64,000 bases of DNA from an uncultured Lachnospiraceae bacterium (GTDB lineage: Bacteria; Bacillota; Clostridia; Lachnospirales; Lachnospiraceae). Position numbers and translations under genes: made by a program. The first letter of the stretch is position 1; every line of letters begins with the position of its first letter. The notes under the pieces are model-generated. The model had not been told where the DNA came from and ran no database searches. It was given only the letters and a program-made list of their open reading frames with translations. This document shows, one piece after another, positions 27,289 through 35,929 of this stretch. The stretch spans positions 44,062 to 108,061 of the forward strand of contig CADCII010000009.1 of assembly GCA_902801515.1 (NCBI GenBank). The letters are read 5' to 3'.

Positions 27289-29013
27289 TTATGATAATTC
27301 GGTTTCCTTCTCGGTCTCAGAGGGTGCGGCGGAAGCCACATCTTCGATCAGCTGCGCTTCCAGCGCAGCCGCTTCGTCAGGTGTCTTATTCATAGCATCC
27401 GTTATCGTCTGCCATATGGAATCCTGCTCAAACGTCAGAGCCCATATAGCGGTGCCGCCCAGATCATACTTGGATGTCAGCAGCGTCTTGCGCTGCAGGG
27501 ACTGAGCGTCCTCGATCCAGATCTCGCACAGAACGCCGTCGTCAGTATACCATGATACATAGTTCTGGGCGGTCTCTGCATCCCATACAGGCGTGAGGTG
27601 CCAGGAATCGAGCGTTGCGGCTACGGAATTCATGGACAGTTCTTCACTGTTCACATAGGTGACTCCGTCAGCGTCCGTTGAGGTATACCAGATTCTGGTA
27701 TAGAACGGGACTGCGCTGATAAGCTTTTTGGCGGGGATACCCATACTGAGCAGCTTGCTGATGGCATTCTCTTCGTAAGGAAGGGAGGCTACAGAACCTG
27801 CTGATTCAGATCCCGCATAATGCTCGTCATACCCCATGGTGATCAGGTAATCCGCGACATGAGCGATCTCAACACGGTTCAGGTAAGCATTGAAATCATA
27901 CGGCGGCACCAGGTCCACACTGAGAATCAACTTCTCTTTGCGGCATGCGATAGACATCTCTCTTACGAACTGCGTGTAGCAGAGCGCATCTGCTTCTTCC
28001 ATATATTCAAAGTCGATGTTGATACCGTCCAGACCCAGATCCTTAGCGAATCCTATCAGCTGTCCGATGCATCTTCTGCGTGAAGCGGTTGAGGCGAGCA
28101 TGGCAGAAGTATCCATGTCTGCGGAGAAGTCGCTGACAAGTCCCCAGACCTGAAGCCCCTTTGCGTGAGCTTCCTTCACATACGCAGCGGATGCGATCGA
28201 ATCTACGTTTCCGTCGTTGTCCGCCAGGGAGAACCAGGTCGGACTGATGGCAGTGACACCGGACATTGCGGCGGTATCATTTTCAAAGTTTTTATTTGAA
28301 CTCTTGTTCCCAAGCATGTGCCATACGACCGTAACCTTCTCATCAGGAGCCTGGGACGTATAATCCTGCGGGGTAAAGCCTTCATTGAGAATATTGACTT
28401 CGGATGGCTCCGACATCCGGTTTGACTTTACATAGCCGATAAAACCGTCGATAGTCAGAACACGCATCCAGTGCGGCAGCTCTTCCAGAACCATGACCCG
28501 GTCGCCTTTGTTGAGATCGGTCAGAATCGGACTCTTGATCCCGCCCTGGTAACGGACAGCGCAGTCCTTGGCAGCCGTCGCGACCAGAGTGTCTCCCCAT
28601 TTATTTCTGAGGTATACATGCTGCGTCTCTTTCTCGAAAGAGTACGTCACGTTCGTATACTCGGAAATGAAATCCATGCTCAGGTAGAGCGCAGAGGAAG
28701 ACTCATCACGCAGAAGAATGATCTCCTTGTAAGTGGCTTCCGAAGTTGGATCGCTGGTGAGCGCACCGTCGATCACAGTATAGGAAGTCGAGTTGATCGG
28801 AATCTCATACGTCTGCAGCGGAGTCGTGAAGATGACATTATTCAGCGTCTCATCCCAGTAGAAGCGCTCATTCAGAGAACTGCGCACCAGATCATAAGGG
28901 ATATACAGAGAACCGCTCTCTGCGACAAGCGCACGCTCAGGAATGTTTTCGTCCTGAAGTACGATCGCCGCTTCATTATCTGCCATCTCTCCGAAGTATT
29001 CCGTGTATGACAT
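27289..29013 (-). CDS. GH18 family glycosidase with SH3-like domain, N terminus disrupted
   Basis: 574 residues from the only usable ATG (29013). An N-terminal copper-amine-oxidase-like beta domain (about 25-130: ESGSLYIPYDLVRSSLNERFYWDE) is followed by an SH3b-like domain (about 150-200: VRYQGGIKSPILTDLNKGDRVMVLEE). A GH18 barrel with the catalytic DGINIDFE follows (Glu near residue 336), as in spore-cortex YaaH-type and chitinase-like enzymes. The expected membrane anchor is missing: reading upstream in this frame gives YLIRRYTPTTKR, the usual juxtamembrane sequence, and then a TAA at 29058-29056. So either the 5' part has decayed or translation reaches it by frameshift from the upstream reading frame. 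Likely role: cell-wall glycan hydrolysis. Confidence 0.78.
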   Translation of the reverse strand: MSYTEYFGEMADNEAAIVLQDENIPERALVAESGSLYIPYDLVRSSLNERFYWDETLNNVIFTTPLQTYEIPINSTSYTVIDGALTSDPTSEATYKEIILLRDESSSALYLSMDFISEYTNVTYSFEKETQHVYLRNKWGDTLVATAAKDCAVRYQGGIKSPILTDLNKGDRVMVLEELPHWMRVLTIDGFIGYVKSNRMSEPSEVNILNEGFTPQDYTSQAPDEKVTVVWHMLGNKSSNKNFENDTAAMSGVTAISPTWFSLADNDGNVDSIASAAYVKEAHAKGLQVWGLVSDFSADMDTSAMLASTASRRRCIGQLIGFAKDLGLDGINIDFEYMEEADALCYTQFVREMSIACRKEKLILSVDLVPPYDFNAYLNRVEIAHVADYLITMGYDEHYAGSESAGSVASLPYEENAISKLLSMGIPAKKLISAVPFYTRIWYTSTDADGVTYVNSEELSMNSVAATLDSWHLTPVWDAETAQNYVSWYTDDGVLCEIWIEDAQSLQRKTLLTSKYDLGGTAIWALTFEQDSIWQTITDAMNKTPDEAAALEAQLIEDVASAAPSETEKETELS

Positions 29014-29042
29014 TCTTTTTGTGGTAGGCGTATATCTGCGGA

Positions 29043-29504
29043 TCAGATATACTTTTTATCCGGTTTTCCGGAAGAATTCTCCGGGCCTGCGGCGGAGGAA
29101 GAACTGTCCTCTTTACTGTCCTGTGCTTTGTCTGGTGCTTTATCTGGTTTATCCTTACTCTTACTTTCCGAATCTGCGGTCTTTGGATCTGACGTTTTTG
29201 AATCTGTAACTTCCGGATCCGCATCTTCCGAACCTGCAGCATCCGGATCCGGTGTTTCTGTATCCTCGTCCTCAGATTCGGGAGCGGGGGGAATGTACGC
29301 CCTGCCATCTTTTTTGCGCTGTGCGGCAAGCTCAGCTACAGCCCTGTCCGTCTCGGCGATAGCTTCTTCCAGCTCTTTCCTGCGGAGTGCTTCGGAGATA
29401 ACATCGTCTGCCTGGAGCAGAGCGTCCTTCAGGTCGTCCGACATGAAATCATCGGAAATCCCGGTATTATTCTTACGGTTATTATCATCCTGCATATCAG
29501 GCAT
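29043..29504 (-). CDS. Acidic low-complexity protein upstream of the GH18 gene
   Basis: 153 residues. The first 75 look alpha-helical and charged (DDLKDALLQADDVISEALRRKELEEAIAETDRA); the last 75 are Asp/Ser/Lys/Pro-rich (EDEDTETPDPDAAGSEDADP). It ends PDKKYI just before the GH18 ATG. The GH18 frame is -1 relative to this one, and a run TAAAAAG sits at the junction, so the two may once have been, or may still be, one polypeptide. No signal or membrane segment. Function unknown. Confidence 0.55.
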   Translation of the reverse strand: MPDMQDDNNRKNNTGISDDFMSDDLKDALLQADDVISEALRRKELEEAIAETDRAVAELAAQRKKDGRAYIPPAPESEDEDTETPDPDAAGSEDADPEVTDSKTSDPKTADSESKSKDKPDKAPDKAQDSKEDSSSSAAGPENSSGKPDKKYI

Positions 29505-29677
29505 ATCCTTTCCTGATCTTTTTCGATATATTTCAGTCTGCTAACCGTAAGTATAGCAATTCATATATGGCAGTTCGACGCAGAAAATCTTAAGAAAGCC
29601 CGAATACTCCTGTAAGATTCCGCAGCACGGCAGGGCAGCCTGATGTGGTCTGATGTGAGGATATCCGGGCTGTTCTC

Positions 29678-30016
29678 TTACCCGCACCACCCTGGACTGC
29701 CGGGGGGATCTCCTGATGGATCCGGCATATTCCGGCAGCCAGGCAGCGGGGACGGCCGGATCTGTGCCCGGCCCGGTCCTTCGATCCGGTTAAAGTCAAT
29801 CTCTGTGATCTTCTGTGAACTGCTGTTCTCAGGAATGAAGTCCATCATATAGGACACACCTTCTCTAAGGCATGTGGCTGCAACCTGTCCGGGTTCCGCC
29901 TCCTTTCCGTCCAGGCAAAGACGTATGCCGGCCCGGACATATTCCTGCAGGAGGTCGTACATTCCCCTGCACTGTTTTCGGTGACTTCCGATCTGTTCTA
30001 TCTTTCCATGCTTCAT
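29678..30016 (-). CDS. Small hypothetical protein left of the transposon
   Basis: 112 residues from the ATG at 30016, which follows AGGAAAGG; a longer frame opens from 30127. Residues 1-78 (MYDLLQEYVRAGIRLCLDG, VAATCLREGVSYMMDFIPE) look like a real soluble helical protein. The last about 35 residues are Pro/Gly-rich and could be read-through after a frame change. No motif recognised. Its 5' side faces the transposon insertion point 233 bases away. Confidence 0.4.
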   Translation of the reverse strand: MKHGKIEQIGSHRKQCRGMYDLLQEYVRAGIRLCLDGKEAEPGQVAATCLREGVSYMMDFIPENSSSQKITEIDFNRIEGPGRAQIRPSPLPGCRNMPDPSGDPPGSPGWCG

Positions 30017-30137
30017 AGCATCAATCCTTTCCTGTCTGGCGGAGGTGCAGTGTGATGTATCGTTTCCGCCTTCAGAGACCGGAATGTTGCTGACACTGCT
30101 ATTATATATGTCAGACAATTCGCGCATAAAGCACTAG

Positions 30138-30253
30138 TTGTGTGACATAATACAATTCGTGAAAGTGCAGAAAGAAAGACGCCGCAGAGAGGAAAACAGA
30201 AGAGGGCAGCAGGCGGAGAGCCTCTTTACAGCCAGGAGTCCGGGAGATGAGGT
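30138..30253 (+). other. Possible small reading frame ending at the transposon target site
   Basis: A frame from TTG at 30138 reads MCDIIQFVKVQKERRRREEN and on to GDE at the insertion point. If the transposon is removed and the two flanks are joined at GAGGT, the next codons are GTA TAG, so the frame would stop exactly at the junction after 39 codons. There is no clear SD, so it may be chance. Either way it shows that the element landed at or just outside the 3' end of whatever lies here. Confidence 0.25.
30249..30253. repeat. 5 bp target-site duplication, left copy
   Basis: GAGGT immediately before the terminal TGT of the transposon. Identical to 49900-49904. Five bases is the Tn7-family duplication length. 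Confidence 0.93.
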
Positions 30254-30357
30254 TGTATATCTGTTATTTAATCTCCCATTTTCGATTTCAAAAGCAGGCA
30301 GTAAAATGCTAATGTTTTACCATTTGACGGGGATGAACTGTTACTCTTTTCCCATTT
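30254..30357 (+). repeat. Transposon left end with three TnsB-type sites
   Basis: The terminal TGT is followed by three same-orientation repeats: CTGTTATTTAATCTCCCATT (from 30261), TGCTAATGTTTTACCATTT (30307-30325) and CTGTTACTCTTTTCCCATTT (30338-30357). They are the inverse of the right-end repeats. Confidence 0.9.
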
Positions 30358-30371
30358 CGAAATTAGAAAAG

Positions 30372-30416
30372 AATGTATGCAGAAGACCTGTACCAGGTAG
30401 TCTGCATACATTTTTT
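30372..30416 (+). terminator. Strong hairpin terminator just inside the left end
   Basis: A 12 bp perfect stem (AATGTATGCAGA / TCTGCATACATT) with a nested ACCTG/CAGGT stem, followed by TTTTTT. It would stop host transcription from entering the element from the left. Confidence 0.85.
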
Positions 30417-30496
30417 ATGCTTCCGAATATAGAAAGAAATCAGGTATGGATGTCGTTTCCGCATATTGAAAATAAAAGCAATATGCGGAGGCGTAT

Positions 30497-32314
30497 ATGG
30501 AAAAGAAAAAATCGCTGGCGGAAACGCACCCTGAACTCGCAGGGCAGTGGCATCCGACGAAGAATGGAGATTTGAAGCCGGAAGATGTGACGGCTGGGAG
30601 TAATAAAAAAGTATGGTGGTTCCTGTCATACGATGTCCCGGAAGATTACCCTGTTGAACATCTGAGAGGCAAGCACTTTGATTTTGAATGGGAGTGCATT
30701 ATTCAAAGCCGAACAAGAAAAGGAACGGGATGTCCCTTTTTATCCAATTATGCTGTGTTAAAAGGGTTTAATGACCTGTTGACAGTAAGACCAGATCTTG
30801 CAAAGGAATGGCATCCTACGAAGAATGGAAGTTTGACACCGAGTGATGTTCCTGCGGGATCACATAATAAAGCATGGTGGCTCGTACCCTATGACGACCC
30901 AAAGACAGGCAAACACTTTGATTTTGAATGGCAGGCTGAAATATGTTCGCGAATAAGCGGGATAGGATGCCCGTATTTATCCGTGCCGGCAAAAGAAGTG
31001 TGGAAGGGGTTTAACGACCTCGCAACAACTCATCCTGAAATTACAAAACACTGGCACACAAAAAAGAATGGGGATTTGACGCCGGAAAATGTGACTGCAG
31101 GTAGTATGAAGAAGGTATGGTGGCTTCTTTCATATGACGATCCAGTTACAGGCAGGCATTTTGATTTTGAATGGCAAGATACGGTTAAGAACATAACAAA
31201 AAAAGAATGCATCTGCCCCTATTTTTCCAGTCATGCTAAGTGTTGGCCGGGATTTAATGATCTTGCAACAACTCATCCTGAACTTGCAAAACAGTGGCAT
31301 CCGATAAAGAACGGAAAACTGACACCGAACGATGTAACAGCAAACTACTGGAAAAAGGTCTGGTGGTTGCTTCCGTATGATGATCCTCATACGGGAAAGC
31401 ACTTTGATTTCGAGTGGGAAGCCACGGTTTGTAACAGGACCGCAGATCACGGTTGTCCTTATCTTTCTGGACAATCCGTATGGAAGGGGTTTAATGACCT
31501 TTTAACTACACATCCTGAGGTTGCAAAAGAATGGCATCCGACAAAGAACGGGGATTTGAAACCGGAAGATGTATCAGCAGGAAGCACGAAGAGCGTATGG
31601 TGGTATCTTCCATATAATGATCCTCATACGGGAAAACATTTTGATTTTGAGTGGAAAACATCATCTAATAAAAGAACAAGTGGACGTGGTTGTCCGTTTC
31701 TTACAGGCAATGCAGTGTGGAAAGGTTTTAACGATCTCAATACTTTGTATCCTGGGGTTGCGAAAGAATGGCACCCTACAAAAAACGGAAAACTGACACC
31801 AGACAATGTAACAGTTGGAAGCCCCAGAAAAACCTGGTGGTATCTCCCATATGATGATCCTAAAACAGGTAAACATTATGATTTTGAATGGAAAGCAAGT
31901 ATTGTCAGCCGTGTCCATGGTGCAGGATGTCCTTATCTGTCGGAATCGCGAGGAGAGCAACATGTTATAAAATATATGTCCTCATATGATTATAAATACG
32001 TATATGAAAAAACATTCCCAGACCTGAAAGGAACTGGAGGCGGGTTCTTGTCGTATGATTTCTATATAGAAGGAACAAATATCCTGATTGAATACCACGG
32101 AAAACAGCATTATAAACCCATCGAATACTTTGGTGGTGAAAAACAGCTCAAAATACAGAAGGAGCACGACCGTCGCAAACGTGAATACGCAAAGAAGCAT
32201 GGTTACAAACTCGTCGAGATATCCTATAAGCGCGACACGTACGAGAAAGTTGCGGCGTATCTGGATGAGCACCTGCTTCCTCTTCTGACGCAGAACCCGC
32301 CTGTTCCCACATGA
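30497..32314 (+). CDS. Nuclease-like protein with six degenerate treble-clef repeats (transposon cargo)
   Basis: 605 residues, preceded by CGGAGG. Six repeats of about 75 residues share LATTHPELAKEWHPTKNG, LTPxDVTAGSxKKVWW and GKHFDFEW, then GCPYLS. This is the layout of the DUF4379-type zinc-ribbon/treble-clef repeat. However, the usual CxxGHxW and CPxC ligands are reduced to one His (GKH) and one Cys (GCP) per repeat, so ordinary zinc binding is unlikely. The C-terminal about 100 residues hold a Vsr/DUF559-like PD-(D/E)xK fold: D521 (YDFYI), E532 and Q537 (EYHGKQHY), then QKEHDRRKREYAKKHGYKLVEI. Probably a DNA-acting defence or recombination nuclease. It is convergent with the long tniQ across a shared terminator. 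Confidence 0.75.
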   Translation: MEKKKSLAETHPELAGQWHPTKNGDLKPEDVTAGSNKKVWWFLSYDVPEDYPVEHLRGKHFDFEWECIIQSRTRKGTGCPFLSNYAVLKGFNDLLTVRPDLAKEWHPTKNGSLTPSDVPAGSHNKAWWLVPYDDPKTGKHFDFEWQAEICSRISGIGCPYLSVPAKEVWKGFNDLATTHPEITKHWHTKKNGDLTPENVTAGSMKKVWWLLSYDDPVTGRHFDFEWQDTVKNITKKECICPYFSSHAKCWPGFNDLATTHPELAKQWHPIKNGKLTPNDVTANYWKKVWWLLPYDDPHTGKHFDFEWEATVCNRTADHGCPYLSGQSVWKGFNDLLTTHPEVAKEWHPTKNGDLKPEDVSAGSTKSVWWYLPYNDPHTGKHFDFEWKTSSNKRTSGRGCPFLTGNAVWKGFNDLNTLYPGVAKEWHPTKNGKLTPDNVTVGSPRKTWWYLPYDDPKTGKHYDFEWKASIVSRVHGAGCPYLSESRGEQHVIKYMSSYDYKYVYEKTFPDLKGTGGGFLSYDFYIEGTNILIEYHGKQHYKPIEYFGGEKQLKIQKEHDRRKREYAKKHGYKLVEISYKRDTYEKVAAYLDEHLLPLLTQNPPVPT

Positions 32315-32343
32315 ATTGCATTTCCATTGAGAGCACTGAATTA

Positions 32344-32367
32344 ACCGGCACAATGCGTGCCGGTTTT
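32344..32367. terminator. Bidirectional terminator between the nuclease gene and tniQ
   Basis: ACCGGCAC / GTGCCGGT stem with a 5-base loop and a T-rich tract on the plus side (TTTTAATT). Confidence 0.8.
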
Positions 32368-32369
32368 AA

Positions 32370-34001
32370 TTATGTCTCTTCCGACGGGTTTTGTCCGGAA
32401 GTGCTTGTTTCCAGTCTGGCTTTAACTTCGGAATATGATATGCGAGGGTGGATTCTCTTCTTACAATGAGGGCAACATAATGCCTTGTTTTTTCCCAGAA
32501 ACCCCGGCACAGCTCTGAATTCCAAACCACACGTATTACACTTAATGGTAATAGAATGGGAACTCCGTGATGCGCAGAAAAACCCTTCGCCGTACATTAA
32601 GTCTATTGCTTTACGCATTTTTTCATCGTTGCAGCTCGAGCACGACAGGTGGTACAAAATCGGAAGACCATGCACGGAGAACTCGGATCCGCAGATATTA
32701 CAGCGGACGAAGAATGTTGCTGTTCCATCATTTTCTTCCATCTTCAGGAAAGAATACTGCCCGGAATACCTTTTTTCCAAAATGGCATCATAGTCGTGAG
32801 GCGACAGTCTCTTGAAGGGGTTCTCGCACACTCTCAGCATTTTACCAAACGGTTCCGAACGGGTCAGGTGTGAAACGGGATCCGAATATTCCAGACAGTA
32901 TTTCCCGTTTTGCTTAAATACTTTCACGCCGTAACGTCCTCCGGCGGCGCTTACTGCAATGTGCTCCGCATAAGCGTCTGCGGTCATCCCGCGGACGGCA
33001 CAGGAACAGGGAAGATTGAACCGCCTGCTGTAAGGAGTATTTACAAGGATCCGCCCGCACCCGGGGCAGATATCGGCGGAAGCGATTCCGTTTTCTTCTT
33101 TTTCGTGCTTTGAGCAGGAGGATACGGCATCGCGGACACCCGATGCGGTATCAAAGATCATGTGTGCGAAACGCAGCAGATCGGACAGAGGAGCAGAACC
33201 CCGCGAGGTTGCTCCCTGGTTGCGGATAATATCCGGAACATCCGAAAGCAGAATGCCGGTCTTCCCGGCATAGTCTTTAATCATATCCTTCAAAACCTTA
33301 TCCGCATTGCGGAGTTTCGCTCCGAGCGGTTCAAGCGCCGCGGAGACGGCGGCTGCCAGACCGGCAACATCGGCATTCAGGTTCAGAGAAAGAAGGTCAT
33401 GGCAGAAACGCGCATAGGATATTTCCGTGTCGAAATCCGAAATGGAAGGAACGACCTGCGGCAGCATTGAAACGCTGTAATCACATATGACCTCGCTTTG
33501 GCCGCACGCGCCATCCCTTTTAGGCGGAAGAACCTTCAGAATGCATCCGTGTTTATGGCAGACCCGCACACCGGGCATCTGGTGGGAACGATACAGGGTG
33601 TGCATGCCGAACAGGAACCCGTTTTTCTTTTCTTCCTCATAACACTGAGGGCAGACGTGAAATCCGAGGAGCCTGTCATGTGAATAAAACGGATCCGCGC
33701 CGCGCGGGAGCGGAGTCCTGTAGAAGCACTGCGCGATCACCCTCGTCTGGTTAAACCTGCTCATGAACGGAAAGAGTCCGGGAAAAACGGTGTGCGAGTA
33801 AAAGAAATTCAGTTCCGTGCCGGAGGCGGCTTCCGACAGAAAATCGAGAAGATAATCGGAAGAGTCGCGCCTCAGGGAAAACCCGGTGAACCCGAACATG
33901 TCGTTCAGGGCGTCAACATCCAGAAGGTTCAGTTCTGCGAGCCTGTGGATATAGGAATAGAGCAGTTCGTCCTCAACGGGCGATACAACAATCGGAAGCA
34001 T
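32370..34001 (-). CDS. TniQ/TnsD-type target-site selector, long form
   Basis: 543 residues. The N-terminal TniQ domain starts MLPIVVSPVEDELLYSYIHRL. A zinc finger with CPQC (117-120) and CHKHGC (148-153) follows. The C-terminal half has three more Cys clusters (CPGCGRIL...CSC, CNICGSEF...CSSC, CNTCGLEF...CPHCKK), as in TnsD-like proteins that read a fixed chromosomal attachment site by DNA sequence. In Tn7-like elements TnsD recruits TnsC to the target. It follows tnsC but is set apart by a terminator and has its own leader with an exact copy of a 19 bp motif also found before the short tniQ. Its SD is partly inside a leader hairpin (34011-34061). Confidence 0.9.
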   Translation of the reverse strand: MLPIVVSPVEDELLYSYIHRLAELNLLDVDALNDMFGFTGFSLRRDSSDYLLDFLSEAASGTELNFFYSHTVFPGLFPFMSRFNQTRVIAQCFYRTPLPRGADPFYSHDRLLGFHVCPQCYEEEKKNGFLFGMHTLYRSHQMPGVRVCHKHGCILKVLPPKRDGACGQSEVICDYSVSMLPQVVPSISDFDTEISYARFCHDLLSLNLNADVAGLAAAVSAALEPLGAKLRNADKVLKDMIKDYAGKTGILLSDVPDIIRNQGATSRGSAPLSDLLRFAHMIFDTASGVRDAVSSCSKHEKEENGIASADICPGCGRILVNTPYSRRFNLPCSCAVRGMTADAYAEHIAVSAAGGRYGVKVFKQNGKYCLEYSDPVSHLTRSEPFGKMLRVCENPFKRLSPHDYDAILEKRYSGQYSFLKMEENDGTATFFVRCNICGSEFSVHGLPILYHLSCSSCNDEKMRKAIDLMYGEGFFCASRSSHSITIKCNTCGLEFRAVPGFLGKNKALCCPHCKKRIHPRISYSEVKARLETSTSGQNPSEET

Positions 34002-34010
34002 ATAATTCTC

Positions 34011-34061
34011 CTTTGAAATGACTGCCCTGTCGGAACAGGGATTGTTATGGTCATTTCAAAG
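34011..34061 (-). promoter_or_regulatory. Leader hairpin overlapping the SD of the long tniQ
   Basis: Perfect 12 bp arms (CTTTGAAATGAC at 34011-34022, GTCATTTCAAAG at 34050-34061) enclose a second perfect stem-loop CCCTGT-TCCG-ACAGGG (34025-34040, minus-strand reading). The distal arm ends in AAAG, which is the first half of the AAAGGAG ribosome site, so folding would hinder translation initiation. Confidence 0.8.
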
Positions 34062-34075
34062 ATGCTTCCGTGGCA

Positions 34076-34094
34076 ATGTTTAAAAGGTCGACGC
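34076..34094 (-). promoter_or_regulatory. 19 bp motif, copy before the long tniQ
   Basis: Minus-strand GCGTCGACCTTTTAAACAT, identical to 40001-40019 upstream of the short tniQ. TTGC lies upstream at the same distance in both, so it may overlap a promoter and act as an operator. Confidence 0.75.
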
Positions 34095-34101
34095 GAAGGG
34101 C

Positions 34102-34132
34102 AAAACAAAAAGCCGGCACACGAAGTGCCGGC
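34102..34132 (-). terminator. Terminator after tnsC
   Basis: GCCGGCAC / GTGCCGGC perfect stem with a 5-base loop and, on the minus strand, TTTTTGTTTT. It lies 21 bases after the tnsC stop and separates the tniQ-tnsABC operon from the long tniQ. Confidence 0.88.
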
Positions 34133-34153
34133 CTGCCGTCGAACCGTATGCTG

Positions 34154-35818
34154 TTATCCGACCTGGTCGAGACCGAGCGCGGCGTCGATATCGGAGTCCG
34201 GCATCTTTTCGGCTTTCGATGCGGAAGCCTTCCTCTGCTTCTTCTGCGCGGACTTCTCTTTGAGCACCTCAAACACTTCCCTCGTGACGTCCATCTCGTC
34301 GCCGAGGTCGTCGGGGCCTTTTCCTTTTGTGATCCTGTTGAAGGCGCGGGTGATGACGACGGCGTTGTAGTCTTTTGTAAATATACGGATATTGCGGATC
34401 ACCTTGTTTTTCAGGGCTTCGATCCTGTCAACGTCATCCGTGACGTCCCCGCCGACGATCTCCTTCGACGCCTTCATGGACGACAGCGCCGCATCCCCGA
34501 CGTCCGCGGCAAGTCCGGGATCGTCCGTCAGGAGCTTTCCGGAGAAGAGGAGGGGATCGCGGAGGTGCGGGTACTTGTCGAGGAGTTCGGAGGAATATCT
34601 TTCCGCCGTCCTGCGTACGTACAGGGCATCGATTTCGGGCTTCTGAGCCGAGAAAACGTAGTCCCTGGTCATTTTCTTATACAGTTCCTTGAAGACGCCA
34701 ACAACGCCGAATGAGCACTCGTACAGGGCGTCTATGAGTTCTTCCGTACGGGCGTCGTCCGACAGGACGACCTCGGGCTCGAACCACTGGTAGTTGAAGA
34801 ACCTTCTCACCATCCAGGCGAAGAACTGCCTGTCCCTGCAGCACAGGGAGAAGTCGACGGGGCGGTACCTGCGGGTCATCTGCGGGCTGTCCGTGATGTG
34901 GCTGACCGCCTTTTCGGTGCCGACCAGGATAAGACGGCATTTCGTCTGGTTCGTGATGTTCAGGAGGGCTTCGAAGGAGGACTGCCTGTTCTTCCTGAAG
35001 TTGCAGTTCTGCACTTCGTCGAGGATGATCACGCCGATGGAGAAGGTCTCTATCAGGCTGATAATATAATGCGAAAGGGAGGGAATGCTCTTCTGTTTTT
35101 CCGCGAAGGCATAGTAAAACGGCCTGTGATTGTGAAGCGCCCTGTCTATGCCCTTCGCGATGTTGAGCAGCAGTCCCCTGAGATTGTCGTTGGTTTCGGC
35201 CTGAGCGAGGACGAATGCGATCTGGGTCACGGCGGGAGTATTGGGGAACGAATGGTGGATGACCTGCGGACAGTCCTTGATGAGATCTTCGATGGTACTT
35301 GTCTTTCCCGTTCCCGAGAACCCTATCAGGGCAAGACTCCGGAACTCCCCGCTCGCCTGCCGCCCGTTCATGACGACGGCGCTTTCCCGCGTTTCCCCCG
35401 CCTCGACGACCGGGCAGTACTGCCCGGGGTTCTCCGCGACGGATACCATACGGAGCCTGTACCCTTCGCGGATGGAAGAGTGGAAGCTCTCCTCGATATC
35501 CTTCGAGACGGGGAGGGGCACCCTGACCATGTCGAGGTTGTCGATCAGGTCCGCCTGCGCCTCTGCGGGAAGCGATACGGTCTCGGAATGGCTGAAGCCC
35601 GGGATCCCCGTGTTGTAGGCGAGGCTGAAGGCCGTGCCTCTCCGGGGAACGGGAAGCGCTTCAATAAACGGGTTGCCCGCGTCCGAGGCAAGCGGGGCAT
35701 GCGAATAGACCGCATCCACGACGGAACCCTCGCCGAGTTTCTCCGCGGAAGCGTATTTCGCGCCCGGGTCGACGGAATCGTCGATATACTGATATTTCAG
35801 GTCTCTGATACCGTTCAT
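34154..35818 (-). CDS. tnsC: TnsC-type AAA+ regulator
   Basis: 554 residues from the ATG at 35818, chosen because GGAGA lies 7 bases upstream (an ATG eight codons earlier lacks a ribosome site). Walker A GFSGTGKT is at 166-173, Walker B VIILDE at 263-268, followed by sensor-like RLILVGTEKAVSH. TnsC polymerises on DNA as an ATPase, connects the TniQ-bound target to TnsA/TnsB and controls target immunity. The C-terminal 120 residues are charged (KEKSAQKKQRKASASKAEK). It is larger than the minimal V-K type TnsC, consistent with elements that also have TnsA. It lies 111 bases after tnsB and ends before a terminator. Confidence 0.92.
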   Translation of the reverse strand: MNGIRDLKYQYIDDSVDPGAKYASAEKLGEGSVVDAVYSHAPLASDAGNPFIEALPVPRRGTAFSLAYNTGIPGFSHSETVSLPAEAQADLIDNLDMVRVPLPVSKDIEESFHSSIREGYRLRMVSVAENPGQYCPVVEAGETRESAVVMNGRQASGEFRSLALIGFSGTGKTSTIEDLIKDCPQVIHHSFPNTPAVTQIAFVLAQAETNDNLRGLLLNIAKGIDRALHNHRPFYYAFAEKQKSIPSLSHYIISLIETFSIGVIILDEVQNCNFRKNRQSSFEALLNITNQTKCRLILVGTEKAVSHITDSPQMTRRYRPVDFSLCCRDRQFFAWMVRRFFNYQWFEPEVVLSDDARTEELIDALYECSFGVVGVFKELYKKMTRDYVFSAQKPEIDALYVRRTAERYSSELLDKYPHLRDPLLFSGKLLTDDPGLAADVGDAALSSMKASKEIVGGDVTDDVDRIEALKNKVIRNIRIFTKDYNAVVITRAFNRITKGKGPDDLGDEMDVTREVFEVLKEKSAQKKQRKASASKAEKMPDSDIDAALGLDQVG

Positions 35819-35929
35819 ATTAAGAATTCTCCATATATTCATGTCCGTACCTGTTCTCGTTTTGTTGTTTCCATACGCCGCGGACTGCTCTGCACTTCAG
35901 GGAATGCGGAACGACCGCAGACAGGGGCA

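Noticed and set aside
30195-30226. Spacer 1 of the mini-array shares the 10-mer GGCGGAGAGC with the left flank (30212-30221), about 32 bases from the insertion point.
   Set aside because: The full 32-base alignment fails in the seed (only about 3 of the first 8 bases agree), so the site would not be a Cascade target. A 10-base match can occur by chance.
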